A stretch of DNA of 64,000 nt from Lacticaseibacillus suibinensis (lineage in GTDB: Bacteria; Bacillota; Bacilli; Lactobacillales; Lactobacillaceae): the NCBI RefSeq assembly GCF_003946175.1, contig NZ_RHOK01000007.1, positions 47,199-111,198 of the forward strand, given 5' to 3'. This document shows positions 42,885-53,210 of this stretch, one piece after another; the first letter of the stretch is position 1; each line of letters opens with the position of its first letter. The position numbers and the translations under genes are program-made. Below the pieces are notes generated by a model that ran no database searches, was not told where the DNA came from, and was given only the letters and a program-made list of their open reading frames with translations.

Positions 42885-44324
42885 ATGAACAACCAAATTA
42901 CGCTTGGTTTTGCGCCGACGCGGCGCAATATTTTCTCTGCTGATGCGGCCATTGAATTCGCTGACTTAACGCGAGCTAAACTGGATGCGATGAAGGTCAA
43001 TTATGTCGACATCAAAGATGTGAACAGCGATGGTCTGTTGTACGACGATGCCGGTCAGGAGAAGATTGCCGCTAAATTCAAAGCGGCTCATATCGACGGG
43101 TTATTTCTCGCCAACGAAAATTTCGGGACTGAATATGAATGTGCCCGCCTCGCCAAACAATTCGATGTTCCAGTGCTGCTATGGGGCCCAAAGGATGAAG
43201 CGCCAGCGGCTGATGGCTCCCGCTTGCGCGACACCCAGTGTGGCCTGTTCGCCATTGGGAAGGTCCTGCGCCGGTTCAACGTTCCTTTCACCTACCTCGT
43301 CAATGTCGATATCGATGACCCTGAGTTTGAGCGCGGCGTGCGGGACTTCATCAAGGTCTGCAACGTGGTGAAGACTTTCAAGAACACCCGGATTTTACAA
43401 GTGGGCCCGCGGCCGTTTGATTTTTGGTCCACGATGGTCAATGAAGGCGAGTTGCTGGAGAAGTTCAACATCTCCTTATCGCCAATTCCCCTTGAGGAAA
43501 TCGTAGCGGAAATTCGCCGGGTTCAAGCAGACGACCAGCCTGGCGTGGCAGCCGTGATGACCAAATACCGCCAGCTCGCCGATGTCGCCATCAGTGATCA
43601 CGATTTAGCCATGGTGGCGGCACTCAAAGTCGCCTTGACCAACAAAATGACCGAATACGGCTGCAACGCCGGCGCCATTCAGTGCTGGACCGCCTTGCAA
43701 GACGAAATTGGAATTTTACCTTATGCCTCTGAATCGCTGCTCCAAGATGAAGGCACCCCAGTCACCTGCGAAACCGATATTCACGGGGTTATTTCTGAAT
43801 TGCTGGTCGAAGCCGCTACTATGGGGGATGAAAAGGCCATTTTTGCCGATGTCAACTGCCGCCATCCTGAAAACCCCAATGGCGAGTTGCTCCAGCATCT
43901 GGGCGTCTTTCCTTTCTCGACGGCCAAAAACAAGCCACAATTGCCGCCCTCTCACTTTGTCTTCGACTTCCCTGGCTCCGTTGGGTTCCAAGCCAAAGAC
44001 GGGGATTACACCTTGTGCCGTTTTGATGGCGACCATGGTGAATATTCCATGTTGATGGGTAACGCCACCACCTGCGAAGGGCCCTATGAACAAGGCACCT
44101 ATCTGTGGTTGCAATTTGCCAACCTCAACCGCTTTGAAACCAAGCTTGTTTACGGCCCGTATATTCACCATATGGCAGCAGTTCGTGCCGACGTGGTGCC
44201 GATTCTCTATGAAGCCTGCAAGTATCTTAACGTAAAGCCGGACTTCTACGATCCAATCGAAGAAGACGTCCAAGCTTATCTACGCGGCGACTTAGATTCG
44301 GTTGCCCGCGCGCCGCGCCACTAG
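42885..44324 (+). CDS. Sugar isomerase of the FucI/AraA-like superfamily (candidate D-apiose isomerase)
   Basis: 479 aa. The opening LGFAPTRRNIFSADAAIEF, GLFLANENFGTEYECARLAKQFDVPVLLWGPKDE and the C-terminal ADVNCRHPENPNGELLQHLGVFP and FDGDHGEYSMLMGNATTCEGP segments resemble L-fucose/L-arabinose isomerase-type proteins; conserved Glu, Asp and His are consistent with a Mn(II) site. With a split transketolase and FGGY kinase next to it, it probably converts the branched aldose D-apiose to its ketose apulose (inference). Strong GGAGG site. First gene of a four-gene operon. Confidence 0.8.
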   Translation: MNNQITLGFAPTRRNIFSADAAIEFADLTRAKLDAMKVNYVDIKDVNSDGLLYDDAGQEKIAAKFKAAHIDGLFLANENFGTEYECARLAKQFDVPVLLWGPKDEAPAADGSRLRDTQCGLFAIGKVLRRFNVPFTYLVNVDIDDPEFERGVRDFIKVCNVVKTFKNTRILQVGPRPFDFWSTMVNEGELLEKFNISLSPIPLEEIVAEIRRVQADDQPGVAAVMTKYRQLADVAISDHDLAMVAALKVALTNKMTEYGCNAGAIQCWTALQDEIGILPYASESLLQDEGTPVTCETDIHGVISELLVEAATMGDEKAIFADVNCRHPENPNGELLQHLGVFPFSTAKNKPQLPPSHFVFDFPGSVGFQAKDGDYTLCRFDGDHGEYSMLMGNATTCEGPYEQGTYLWLQFANLNRFETKLVYGPYIHHMAAVRADVVPILYEACKYLNVKPDFYDPIEEDVQAYLRGDLDSVARAPRH

Positions 44325-44335
44325 GAGGCGAGATT

Positions 44336-45160
44336 GTGGAAATTAAAGCACTTGAATTAAAAGCCGCCCAAATGCGCCTGGCCACTTGGCAAATGATTTA
44401 CCGGGCTAAAAACGGCCACACCGGTTCCGATTTGTCCTGCGCTGACATTCTGGTCGCCTTGTATTACAGCGCCCTGAAGCAAACGCCAGCGACTTTCACG
44501 GATCCTAACCGTGACCGCTACATTCAATCGAAAGGGCATGCCGTCGAAATTCTCTACAGCGTCCTCGCTGACCGGGGCTATTTCCCAAAAGAGGCGTTAG
44601 CGACTTACTCGCAATTCAACTCCGACTTCATTGGTCATCCGACCAATCACATCAATGGGATTGAGCTGAACACCGGCTCTTTAGGCCATGGCTTGGGCCT
44701 GGCCACTGGGATTGCCCTAGCCGGAAAACTCGATCAGCGCGATTACCATGTCTATACCTTGATGGGTGATGGTGAGCAAGCAGAAGGCTCTGTGTGGGAA
44801 GCCGCCATGGCCGCGGGCAATTACAAACTAGATAATCTGACTGCCATCATCGATCACAACCGGCTGCAGATTACCGGACCAACAGAGCAAGTCATGAACA
44901 GTGAACCGCTGGCGCAAAAATACGCCGCCTTCGGGTTTAATGTCGTTGAAGTTAACGGCAATGACATGGCCGCTCTGGTAGCCGCCTTACAAGCGCCTAA
45001 TGAAACCGGCAAGCCGCAATTGATTTTGGCCGACACCATCAAAGGCAAAGGCATCAGTTTTGCCGAAAATCAGGCTGGTTGGCATCATCGCATCCCCACC
45101 CCAGAAGAATATGCGGCCGGGGTTGCAGAATTAGAAGCAGTGATTGGAGGTCTTCAATAA
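44336..45160 (+). CDS. Transketolase N-terminal subunit (AptA-like)
   Basis: 274 aa, carrying only the thiamine-diphosphate-binding half of transketolase. ThDP motif GDGEQAEGSVWEAAMAAGN with NRLQITG (about 148-190), His in SKGHAVEILY and the NHINGIELNTGSLGHGLG loop. GTG start after AGGAGG. Its stop overlaps the start of the C-terminal subunit gene (TAATG). In the D-apiose transketolase pathway, such a split enzyme transfers a ketol unit from apulose 4-phosphate to glyceraldehyde 3-phosphate; that role here is inferred from the operon. Confidence 0.88.
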   Translation: MEIKALELKAAQMRLATWQMIYRAKNGHTGSDLSCADILVALYYSALKQTPATFTDPNRDRYIQSKGHAVEILYSVLADRGYFPKEALATYSQFNSDFIGHPTNHINGIELNTGSLGHGLGLATGIALAGKLDQRDYHVYTLMGDGEQAEGSVWEAAMAAGNYKLDNLTAIIDHNRLQITGPTEQVMNSEPLAQKYAAFGFNVVEVNGNDMAALVAALQAPNETGKPQLILADTIKGKGISFAENQAGWHHRIPTPEEYAAGVAELEAVIGGLQ

Positions 45161-46101
45161 TGGCATCTGCAAAAATTGGTGACGTCATCTGCCAAGAAAT
45201 GATTGGCGCCGTGGCGAAAGATCGCAATGTGCTCGCCGTCACCAGCGATTCTCGCGGTTCAGCGGCGCTCAATCCCTTTGCGGCGAAGTGGCCGGAAAAT
45301 ATCGTCGAAATGGGGATTGCGGAACAAAACTCAGTCACGGTTTCGGCTGGCCTTGCGCACTCTGGTAAACGTCCCTTTACCTTTGCTCCGGCGGCCTTTT
45401 TAACCATGCGGAGTATCGAACAAGTCAAAGTCGATGTCGCTTACTCCAACACCAACGTCAAATTAATTGGGATTTCTGGAGGTAATTCTTACAGCTATCT
45501 CGGCGCCACCCACCATTCCTTGCAGGATTTGGCCATCACTCGCGCCATTCCTAATTTGGAAGTCTACATGCCAGCCGATCAGCACCAGGCGCGCGCCTTG
45601 ATGCAGTACCTCACCACTTCCAATCACCCGGCCTATGTGCGCATTGGTAAAGTCGCTTTGCCTGACGTGTACAGCGATGACGAGACGGCGTTCCAGCAGC
45701 CAGGACACGGCCAGGTAGTGCTCGACCTAGGCCACGACGTCACCATCATTACTGCTGGTGAAACCCTGCATATCGCGCTTGATGCCGCCCGGCAACTTGA
45801 GCAGACTGGCATCCACGCCCAAGTCGTCGATCCGGTCTCAATCAAACCCCTGGACCAGGCCCTCATCAACCAAGTGGCCGATCAAACCCATCACCTCGTC
45901 ACCCTTGAGGAACATAGTCGCATCGGCGGCCTTGGCGCTGCGGTGGCGGAAATTATCGCCCCGCGCGGTGACACCAAGCTGAATATCATTGGTTTCCCTG
46001 ACGCGCCGGTCATCGCTGGGACTCAAGATGAAGTCTTTCATTTTTATCAGATGGATGCGCCAGCCGTGGCGCAGCAAGTCAAAACCTGGTTAGAAAAGTA
46101 G
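45160..46101 (+). CDS. Transketolase C-terminal subunit (AptB-like)
   Basis: 313 aa, the pyrimidine-binding and C-terminal domains. VEMGIAEQNSVTVSAGLA contains the cofactor-activating Glu (about residue 53); HHSLQDLAITRAIPNLEVYMPAD and the IKPLDQALI...TLEEHSRIGGLGAAVAE region complete the fold. ATG at 45160 follows GGAGG. Works as a heteromer with the preceding subunit. Expected products in the apiose route are dihydroxyacetone phosphate and xylulose 5-phosphate. Confidence 0.88.
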   Translation: MASAKIGDVICQEMIGAVAKDRNVLAVTSDSRGSAALNPFAAKWPENIVEMGIAEQNSVTVSAGLAHSGKRPFTFAPAAFLTMRSIEQVKVDVAYSNTNVKLIGISGGNSYSYLGATHHSLQDLAITRAIPNLEVYMPADQHQARALMQYLTTSNHPAYVRIGKVALPDVYSDDETAFQQPGHGQVVLDLGHDVTIITAGETLHIALDAARQLEQTGIHAQVVDPVSIKPLDQALINQVADQTHHLVTLEEHSRIGGLGAAVAEIIAPRGDTKLNIIGFPDAPVIAGTQDEVFHFYQMDAPAVAQQVKTWLEK

Positions 46102-46105
46102 GTGA

Positions 46106-47551
46106 ATGACTTTGGCATTAACCCTCGCAATCGATCAAAGCACTCAGGGCACCAAAGTCCTTTTGGTCAACCCAGATGGTTCCTTGGCCGACAAAGTCAC
46201 GCAACCGCATCGTCAAATCATCAGTGCCCAAGGCTGGATCAGCCATGATTTAAACGAAATTACAACTAATCTCAAAGCCTTACTTCAAAAGGCGGTGCAA
46301 CATGCCGGCTCGCAACCCATTAGTGGCGTTGCCATCTCCAATCAACGCGAAACCGCCGCCGCATGGGCCAAAGACACCGGCCAACCCCTGACCAACGCCA
46401 TCGTCTGGCAAGACAACCGCTCCACAGCCCTAACGGCCCAACTCGCCAAGCAGCCAGGCAGCGCGCAGGTTCAGGCCATCACTGGTCTCGGCCTCTCTCC
46501 ATATTTCTCTGGGGCGAAATTTGCCTGGTTGTTGCGCCATGATCAGGCGGTGCAAACCGCCGCCGCGACGGATAATCTCTGTTTTGGCACCATTGATGCG
46601 TGGTTGGTTGCCCTCCTGAGTGGTAACTTCCTCACCGAGCCGAGCAACGCCTGCCGGACCCAGTTGATGAACTTGCGCACCGGTCAGTGGGACGAAACCA
46701 TGTGCGCCTTGTTTGGCATCAAAGCCCAGTGGCTCCCCACCATCATCGACTCGAATGGTCAATTTGGCATCACGGATTTGTTCGGCCTACTCCCTGAGGC
46801 AGTACCGATTATCAGTGTCTTGGGGGACTCACAGGCGGCTTTATTTGCCGAAAACTGTCTCACTCCAGGCCGTTTCAAGGTCACGTTCGGCACGGGTTCT
46901 TCAGTGATGTTAAACACGGGCGAGGAGCTGATTCAAACCCCACTGCTCAACACTTCGATTGCTTGGCGCCGCAATGGCCGCACCACTTATGCGTTGGAAG
47001 GTAACGTCAATTATTCTGGCGCCATTATCTCTTGGCTGCAAAATAATCTTCAGCTGATTGCCGACCCCGCCGCCACCAGTGCCATGGCACAAGCAGCCCA
47101 ACCTGATGATACGACATTGCTCATTCCGGCCTTCAGCGGACTGGCGGTGCCATACAGTCACCCTACCCTCAAAGCCGCGCTGGTGGGCATGACGATGCTG
47201 ACTGGTCGCAACGAAATCATTCGTGCTGGCCTTGATGCCGTCGATTACCAGATTACTGACATCATCAAGCTCCTTCAGACCAATTTTGCTGATTTGATTC
47301 CAGGCATCCATGTCGATGGCGGCATGATCAAGAATGGCTATCTCATGCAACGGCTCAGTGATTTGGCGCAGCAACCAGTGTTACCGTCACCGATTGAGGA
47401 GCTCAGCGGCGTCGGTGCGGCGCTGAATGGCCTAGGCAATCAAGGCATTCAAAGTACCGCTGATAGCAACTACCAGCCGCAATTATCAGCCGATCAGGCC
47501 ACCGCACAACTTGCCTACTGGACGGATCAGATCACCCAACTGGCCAAATAA
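46106..47551 (+). CDS. FGGY-family carbohydrate kinase (candidate apulose kinase)
   Basis: 481 aa, full FGGY length. ATPase-fold signatures: LAIDQSTQGTKVLL (phosphate 1), ISNQRETAAAWAKDTGQPLTNAIVWQDNRS, VTFGTGSSVML (phosphate 2) and HVDGGMIKNGYLMQ (adenosine). Closest in style to glycerol/ketose kinases. Last gene of the operon, 4 bp after the transketolase C-subunit gene. Expected to phosphorylate the ketose made by the isomerase, giving apulose 4-phosphate (inference). ATG 46106; TTG 46112 is possible. Confidence 0.86.
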   Translation: MTLALTLAIDQSTQGTKVLLVNPDGSLADKVTQPHRQIISAQGWISHDLNEITTNLKALLQKAVQHAGSQPISGVAISNQRETAAAWAKDTGQPLTNAIVWQDNRSTALTAQLAKQPGSAQVQAITGLGLSPYFSGAKFAWLLRHDQAVQTAAATDNLCFGTIDAWLVALLSGNFLTEPSNACRTQLMNLRTGQWDETMCALFGIKAQWLPTIIDSNGQFGITDLFGLLPEAVPIISVLGDSQAALFAENCLTPGRFKVTFGTGSSVMLNTGEELIQTPLLNTSIAWRRNGRTTYALEGNVNYSGAIISWLQNNLQLIADPAATSAMAQAAQPDDTTLLIPAFSGLAVPYSHPTLKAALVGMTMLTGRNEIIRAGLDAVDYQITDIIKLLQTNFADLIPGIHVDGGMIKNGYLMQRLSDLAQQPVLPSPIEELSGVGAALNGLGNQGIQSTADSNYQPQLSADQATAQLAYWTDQITQLAK

Positions 47552-47568
47552 CTGGCACCGGTTCATTC

Positions 47569-47584
47569 TGTTCCACGTGAAACA
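47569..47584. other. parS ParB-binding site
   Basis: TGTTCCACGTGAAACA, a match to the Firmicute consensus TGTTNCACGTGAAACA, 17 bp after the kinase stop and 22 bp before the -10 element of the GH1 gene. Confidence 0.85.
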
Positions 47585-47606
47585 CGACTAAATCCCCTTA
47601 ACCCTG

Positions 47607-47638
47607 TATAATAAAGATTGGATGCGGTTTCACCGCAT
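47607..47638 (+). promoter_or_regulatory. -10 element and leader hairpin of the GH1 gene
   Basis: TATAAT at 47607-47612 without a good -35. A short hairpin ATGCGGT-TTC-ACCGCAT (47622-47638) lies in the leader. No antiterminator-type site was recognised. Confidence 0.4.
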
Positions 47639-47664
47639 AATAAAACCGAAAGAAGGCATGATGA

Positions 47665-49122
<1,458 letters not shown>

Positions 49123-49126
49123 GCTT

Positions 49127-49161
49127 AAAACCAGCTTCCTGCGCAGAAGCTGGTTTTTTTT
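49127..49161 (+). terminator. Terminator of the GH1 gene
   Basis: AAAACCAGCTTC pairs with GAAGCTGGTTTT, followed by a T8 run. Confidence 0.88.
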
Positions 49162-49173
49162 GCGCAATCAGGC

Positions 49174-49204
49174 TTGACCCTGACGCGGCGTCAGCCTTTA
49201 CCAT
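49174..49204 (+). promoter_or_regulatory. MerR-type promoter with 19-bp spacer and dyad operator
   Basis: TTGACC, 19-bp spacer, TACCAT. The spacer holds the perfect dyad CTGACGCGGCGTCAG (49180-49194). An over-long spacer with an internal dyad is the hallmark of promoters untwisted by MerR-family activators. Confidence 0.75.
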
Positions 49205-49223
49205 GGTTTTTGGAGGTGACATC

Positions 49224-49985
49224 ATGTACAGCACCAAACAACTCGCAACCCTCAGTGGCGTATCGGCCCGCACCTTGCGTTATTACGATCAAATCGGCCT
49301 CCTCACGCCGCCACTGGCCGCCAACGGCTACCGCCAATACGGCCTGGCAGAAGTGGATCGCCTGCAGCTGATTTTGACCTATCGTGCCTTGGGCTTTGCC
49401 TTAGCCGACATTCAGGCGCTACTTGACCAGCCGCCAGTTCAGCGGGTGCAGGCGCTGGCCCAGCAACGCGAAAAATTGCTTGCTAACCGCCGCCTGGTCA
49501 ATCAACAACTGGCCCAACTTGACGCCACCCTCACTAACCAGAAAGGAGCATCAAACATGCCTGATGCCGAAAAATTCGCCGCGTTCAAGCAGGCCCAAAT
49601 CAAAGCCAATGATGAAGCGTATGGCGCCGAAGTCATTGCCAAGTATGGCAAAGCCGCCAAGGCAGAAGCAGACACGCGTTTTGCCGCCTTGACTGAGGCC
49701 CAATACACCGCCATGACTGCAGCCGAAGCCCAGTTAAAAACGGCCCTGTTGGCGTATCTCGCCGCCCCGGCATTGCCAGGCGCTGACGCCGCGGCCGCGT
49801 ATCACGCCCATCGCGCGTGGCTACTGACGACCACCCCGCAGCTGACACCAGCAATGCACCGCGGTTTAGCCGCGATGTATGTCGCAGATCCACGATTCAC
49901 TGCCTATTACACGAAGCTGACTGGCAGCGAAGAAGCCGCGGCCGCCCTCCAAACAATTGTCGATTATTACGCTGTCGACGCTTAG
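49224..49985 (+). CDS. MerR-family regulator with TipAS-like ligand domain
   Basis: 253 aa. Winged helix-turn-helix (STKQLATLSGVSARTLRYYDQIGLL, residues 3-27), a coiled-coil dimer helix (about 80-110) and a helical C-terminal domain like TipAS (FAAFKQAQIKANDEAYGAEVIAKYG), which binds drug-like ligands. ATG at 49224 follows GGAGGTGAC. Likely activates its own promoter. No efflux gene is adjacent, so its other targets are unknown. Confidence 0.9.
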   Translation: MYSTKQLATLSGVSARTLRYYDQIGLLTPPLAANGYRQYGLAEVDRLQLILTYRALGFALADIQALLDQPPVQRVQALAQQREKLLANRRLVNQQLAQLDATLTNQKGASNMPDAEKFAAFKQAQIKANDEAYGAEVIAKYGKAAKAEADTRFAALTEAQYTAMTAAEAQLKTALLAYLAAPALPGADAAAAYHAHRAWLLTTTPQLTPAMHRGLAAMYVADPRFTAYYTKLTGSEEAAAALQTIVDYYAVDA

Positions 49986-50208
49986 TGCGTTTTTATCAAC
50001 GTTGCGGCCCGTTATGCCGGGATTGATGCAAAAACACGCCGCAACCTCTCCACCCACTAAAACGCGTTTTTTAAGCGGATAAGCACTGACGTAACGGCGT
50101 TTAGCTGATAATTAGCCTTAACGGCGTCAAATCATGAAGCAATAGCGGCCTGCAGCCAAAGAAAACGCGTTTTTTCCGCTATTTATCGCCGTGGTTAAGG
50201 CATTCCGC
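49986..50208. repeat. Non-coding stretch with direct and inverted repeats
   Basis: No gene seen. AAAACGCGTTTTTT occurs twice (50059-50072, 50162-50175); AATAGCGG near 50143 is inverted as CCGCTATT at 50176; GTTGCGGC near 50001 pairs with GCCGCAAC near 50037 and GCGTTTTTATCAA with TTGATGCAAAAAC. Several hairpins could form; role unknown. Confidence 0.45.
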
Positions 50209-50253
50209 AAAAATAGCCCCAGTCACTGAGCGCATTGCCAATGACTGGGGCTA
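50209..50253 (-). terminator. Terminator of the P1B-HMA-Dps operon
   Basis: TAGCCCCAGTCA (50214-50225) pairs with TGACTGGGGCTA (50242-50253); on the minus strand TTTTTG follows. Confidence 0.82.
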
Positions 50254-50267
50254 ATTTGATTCACGCT

Positions 50268-50816
50268 TTAATCATCATCGTCATCGTCGTCTTCTTCGAC
50301 GAGGCCTTCCCAGGCGGTTTTACCCAGGAAGGACTGGAGCTTGCGAATGACTTGGTTATTGTAGCCGCGCATGTTGGTCAGGAAGTTGGCCATGGCGGGG
50401 CGGTTTTCGCGTTCGGCGAGCTTGATCGCGCGGTCGATGAACATGTTCGCGGTGGTGTAGTCATGCGCGGTGGCGTCGACCATATCGCTGGCAGTGTGAT
50501 ACTTCAAGGCACCAGTTTCAGGGATCTTAGTGTACTGCGTGAACTCTGCCACCGTTGAAGGCGCGATTTGGTTTTCATCCAGCAATAGTTCACCGAGCTC
50601 ATCGATTTGTTTGCGGTTTTCTGCAATCAAATCCTGGTAGTAAGCTGCAACCGCAAAGGCGCTGTCACCTTTCACATACCAGGCGATTTGGTGCAGCTTC
50701 ACATCCAGGTACCACAGATTGGCGAGAATGTGGCCGGTCATCGCGCCGGCAGTGGGCTTGTGGTGGTCGATGTCGGCTTGCTTTAACTCGGCTTGGTACT
50801 GGTCTTCAATCGTCAT
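50268..50816 (-). CDS. Dps-like ferritin-family protein
   Basis: 182 aa. The helix KLHQIAWYVKGDSAFAVAAYYQDLIAENRKQIDELGEL (His then acidic residues, read in two pieces across about residues 40-78) resembles the Dps ferroxidase helix pair HxxxW..G...D..E. It ends in an Asp-only tail of eight residues. Dps proteins store iron and protect DNA from peroxide. ATG at 50816 follows AGGGGG by 7 nt. Last gene of the operon with the HMA protein and P1B ATPase. Confidence 0.8.
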   Translation of the reverse strand: MTIEDQYQAELKQADIDHHKPTAGAMTGHILANLWYLDVKLHQIAWYVKGDSAFAVAAYYQDLIAENRKQIDELGELLLDENQIAPSTVAEFTQYTKIPETGALKYHTASDMVDATAHDYTTANMFIDRAIKLAERENRPAMANFLTNMRGYNNQVIRKLQSFLGKTAWEGLVEEDDDDDDD

Positions 50817-50827
50817 GTTCATTCCCC

Positions 50828-51058
50828 CTAGAGATCCTTCACGCGCACTTTTTTGACTTCATATCCTAACTTTGTCACCACATTGGCGAGGTTATCGGCG
50901 CTGTTTTGCGTATCATCGAAATCTGCCTTCACCTTACCCGCGTTGAACAAAACCTTCACATTCTCAACGCCAGGTTCTTGTTTCACGGCCCCTTCGATCT
51001 TGGTTAAGCAAGATGGGCAGGTCAATTCATCGAGCTGTAAACTGATTTTTTTATTCAT
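50828..51058 (-). CDS. Heavy-metal-associated (HMA) domain protein
   Basis: 76 aa single ferredoxin-like HMA domain. The metal-binding motif is CPSC in LTCPSCLTKIEGAV (CxxC), normally MxCxxC; the downstream ATPase lacks an N-terminal HMA domain, so this protein may deliver metal to it. AAAGGAAG site precedes the ATG at 51058. The next gene starts 12 bp later. Confidence 0.9.
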   Translation of the reverse strand: MNKKISLQLDELTCPSCLTKIEGAVKQEPGVENVKVLFNAGKVKADFDDTQNSADNLANVVTKLGYEVKKVRVKDL

Positions 51059-51115
51059 GCTGATAACTTCCTTTCGCTTGATTACAGTTATAGTTTAGTC
51101 GGTTCGGCGGCAGGC

Positions 51116-53023
51116 TTACTTGACCGCGGTCAAGTTCGGCACTTTTTTTGCTTCTTTTTCGCGGCCGCCGAAGTTGATCAGGCGCATCGCGTTAAAAATC
51201 ACGACCAGGATGCTGGCTTCGTGCACGAACATGCCACTGGCCATGTAGATGAACCCAGCAATCAGGCCCAGCAGGAGGAACGCCACCACACCGATAGCGA
51301 TCGCCACATTTTCCCGGGTGTTCATGACGGTCTTCTTCGCCAACTTGTAGGCGTGAACCAAGGCGGCAAAACTCGACTGCATGAGGACAATATCTGACGT
51401 TTCAATCGCCACGTCGGTCCCTGAACCCATCGCGATCCCGATATCCGCCGTCGCCAAGGACGGGCTGTCATTGATGCCGTCGCCGACAAAAGCCACCGTG
51501 CGCCCTTCATCCTTGAAGGCCTTCACGTAGGTCACCTTTTCGTCTGGCAGCAGTTCGGCGTGGACTTCATCAATCCCGAGCTGCTCGGCCACGTAATTCG
51601 CGGTTTGCGCGTTATCCCCAGTCAGCATCACTAGGTGCTTGGCGCCGGCCTGACGCAAGGCGGCGAGCTGATCCGCCAGTTCCGGCCGAATGGTATCGGC
51701 AATCGCGTAAATTGCCGCCACCTGGCCTGCCACTGCCACAATCACTACGGAACTGCCGGTGGCTTGCAGCGCGGCCAAATCGGCTTGTTGCTGCTCATTT
51801 AAGGTCACGTGATGGGCCGCCAGCAGTTTTTGATTACCGGCGCAGATTTCTTGCCCATCGACCGTCGCGGTGATGCCTTGGCCTTTGAGGGTTTGACTCG
51901 CGGAGATGCTGAGCTTGGTGTAATCCAGCCCTTGCGCATCAGCGGCGTTCAAAATCGCTTTGCCCAGCGGATGATCCGACAATGCTTCCACCGCCGCAGT
52001 TTGGGTGAGGATTTGTGCCGCGTCGGCGCCGTAGACTTTGGCGTCGGCCAGCGCGGTTTTGCCTTCGGTCAGCGTCCCAGTTTTATCGAAAACGAAGGTA
52101 TCAACTTTGGCAAAGGTATCCATCGCCTCGCCGCCTTTGACCAGAATGCCGCGCTTGGCGCCATTGCCGATGCCGGCCACATTGGATACCGGGGCGCCGA
52201 TGACCAATGCGCCAGGGCACCCTAGCACCAGCACGGTAATCGCCAGCTTGAAGTCGCGGCTGACCAAAAAGACGGCCAGGGCAATAATCAGAACAGCCGG
52301 CGTGTAGTACTGGGCGAAGCGGTCGATAAATTTCTCGGCGTGCGACTTGGTATCCTGTGCATCTTCGACTAGTTCGATAATTTTCCCAAAGGTCGTGTCT
52401 TCCCCGACCTTGGTGGCTTTGATTTTGACGTAGCCATCACTTAGCAGCGTGCCAGAGAAGACACTGTCGCCGGTATTCTTGGTGACGGCGCGGGATTCGC
52501 CAGTCACAGCGGCCTCATCGGTGTACCCTTGCCCTTCAATGACCGTACCATCGACGGGAATGGCGCCACCGGTTTTGACCAACACCACGTCGCCTTCTTC
52601 AACATCGTCAACGTCGACGGTTTCAACGCTGCCGTCATCATTGACCAGCTCGGCAGTGGTTGGCGCCATCGCCGTGAGCGACTTGATGGAAGCCCGCGTT
52701 TTCGCCAACGTTTTTTGTTCCAGGAAGTTCCCGAACAAGAACAGGAAGGTGACCACGGCGCTTTCGTTGTATTCGCCGATGACGAACGCGCCGATCACGG
52801 CGATGGTCACGAGCAGTTCGATGCTGATGACCTTCACCCGCAGCGCAGAAATCGCGTGTAAGGCGATGGGCACAACGGCGATGATGGAAGCCACCGCGAG
52901 CAAAAGCGCGTAGGCAACAGGCAGTTGGAGCAGATATTTACTGGCATACCCAGCCGCAATCAACACTGCGGTGATGGCCGTAATCTGGGTAGTGTGCTTT
53001 TCAATCCATAATTGAAATTTCAT
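51116..53023 (-). CDS. P1B-type heavy-metal ATPase with CPG motif
   Basis: 635 aa. Contains the actuator TGES (about 180), phosphorylated Asp in FDKTGTLTEG (about 315), HP motif (SDHPLGKA) and GDGINDSPSLATADIGIAMGSG. The transmembrane metal motif reads CPG (LGCPGALVIGAPVSN) rather than CPC, CPH or SPC, so the exported metal cannot be assigned by the usual rule. No N-terminal metal domain. ATG at 53023 follows AAGGGG. First gene of the ATPase-HMA-Dps operon, divergent from the MarR-type gene. Confidence 0.93.
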   Translation of the reverse strand: MKFQLWIEKHTTQITAITAVLIAAGYASKYLLQLPVAYALLLAVASIIAVVPIALHAISALRVKVISIELLVTIAVIGAFVIGEYNESAVVTFLFLFGNFLEQKTLAKTRASIKSLTAMAPTTAELVNDDGSVETVDVDDVEEGDVVLVKTGGAIPVDGTVIEGQGYTDEAAVTGESRAVTKNTGDSVFSGTLLSDGYVKIKATKVGEDTTFGKIIELVEDAQDTKSHAEKFIDRFAQYYTPAVLIIALAVFLVSRDFKLAITVLVLGCPGALVIGAPVSNVAGIGNGAKRGILVKGGEAMDTFAKVDTFVFDKTGTLTEGKTALADAKVYGADAAQILTQTAAVEALSDHPLGKAILNAADAQGLDYTKLSISASQTLKGQGITATVDGQEICAGNQKLLAAHHVTLNEQQQADLAALQATGSSVVIVAVAGQVAAIYAIADTIRPELADQLAALRQAGAKHLVMLTGDNAQTANYVAEQLGIDEVHAELLPDEKVTYVKAFKDEGRTVAFVGDGINDSPSLATADIGIAMGSGTDVAIETSDIVLMQSSFAALVHAYKLAKKTVMNTRENVAIAIGVVAFLLLGLIAGFIYMASGMFVHEASILVVIFNAMRLINFGGREKEAKKVPNLTAVK

Positions 53024-53120
53024 TTTGTTCACCCCTTATTTGACAAGTACAGCTTAGCGCCTGGGGGAATAAAGCGAATTGACCGCCGTCAAGTTGGTTC
53101 AAAATATTATTTCGTTTTGG

Positions 53121-53186
53121 TTGACAAAAACTAACAAAGTGAGTAGACTTCATTTCGTTAGTTAGCTACAACCATTTGCTAACTAA
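53121..53186 (+). promoter_or_regulatory. Promoter and inverted-repeat operator of the MarR-type gene
   Basis: TTGACA, 17 bp, TAGACT (53121-53149), followed by the perfect inverted repeat TTAGTTAGC (53158-53166) and GCTAACTAA (53178-53186). CTAACAAA inside the spacer resembles another half-site. Probably the binding site of the encoded MarR protein, also covering the divergent ATPase promoter. Confidence 0.7.
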
Positions 53187-53210
53187 ATAATATAAGGAAG
53201 GTGTTTATAG

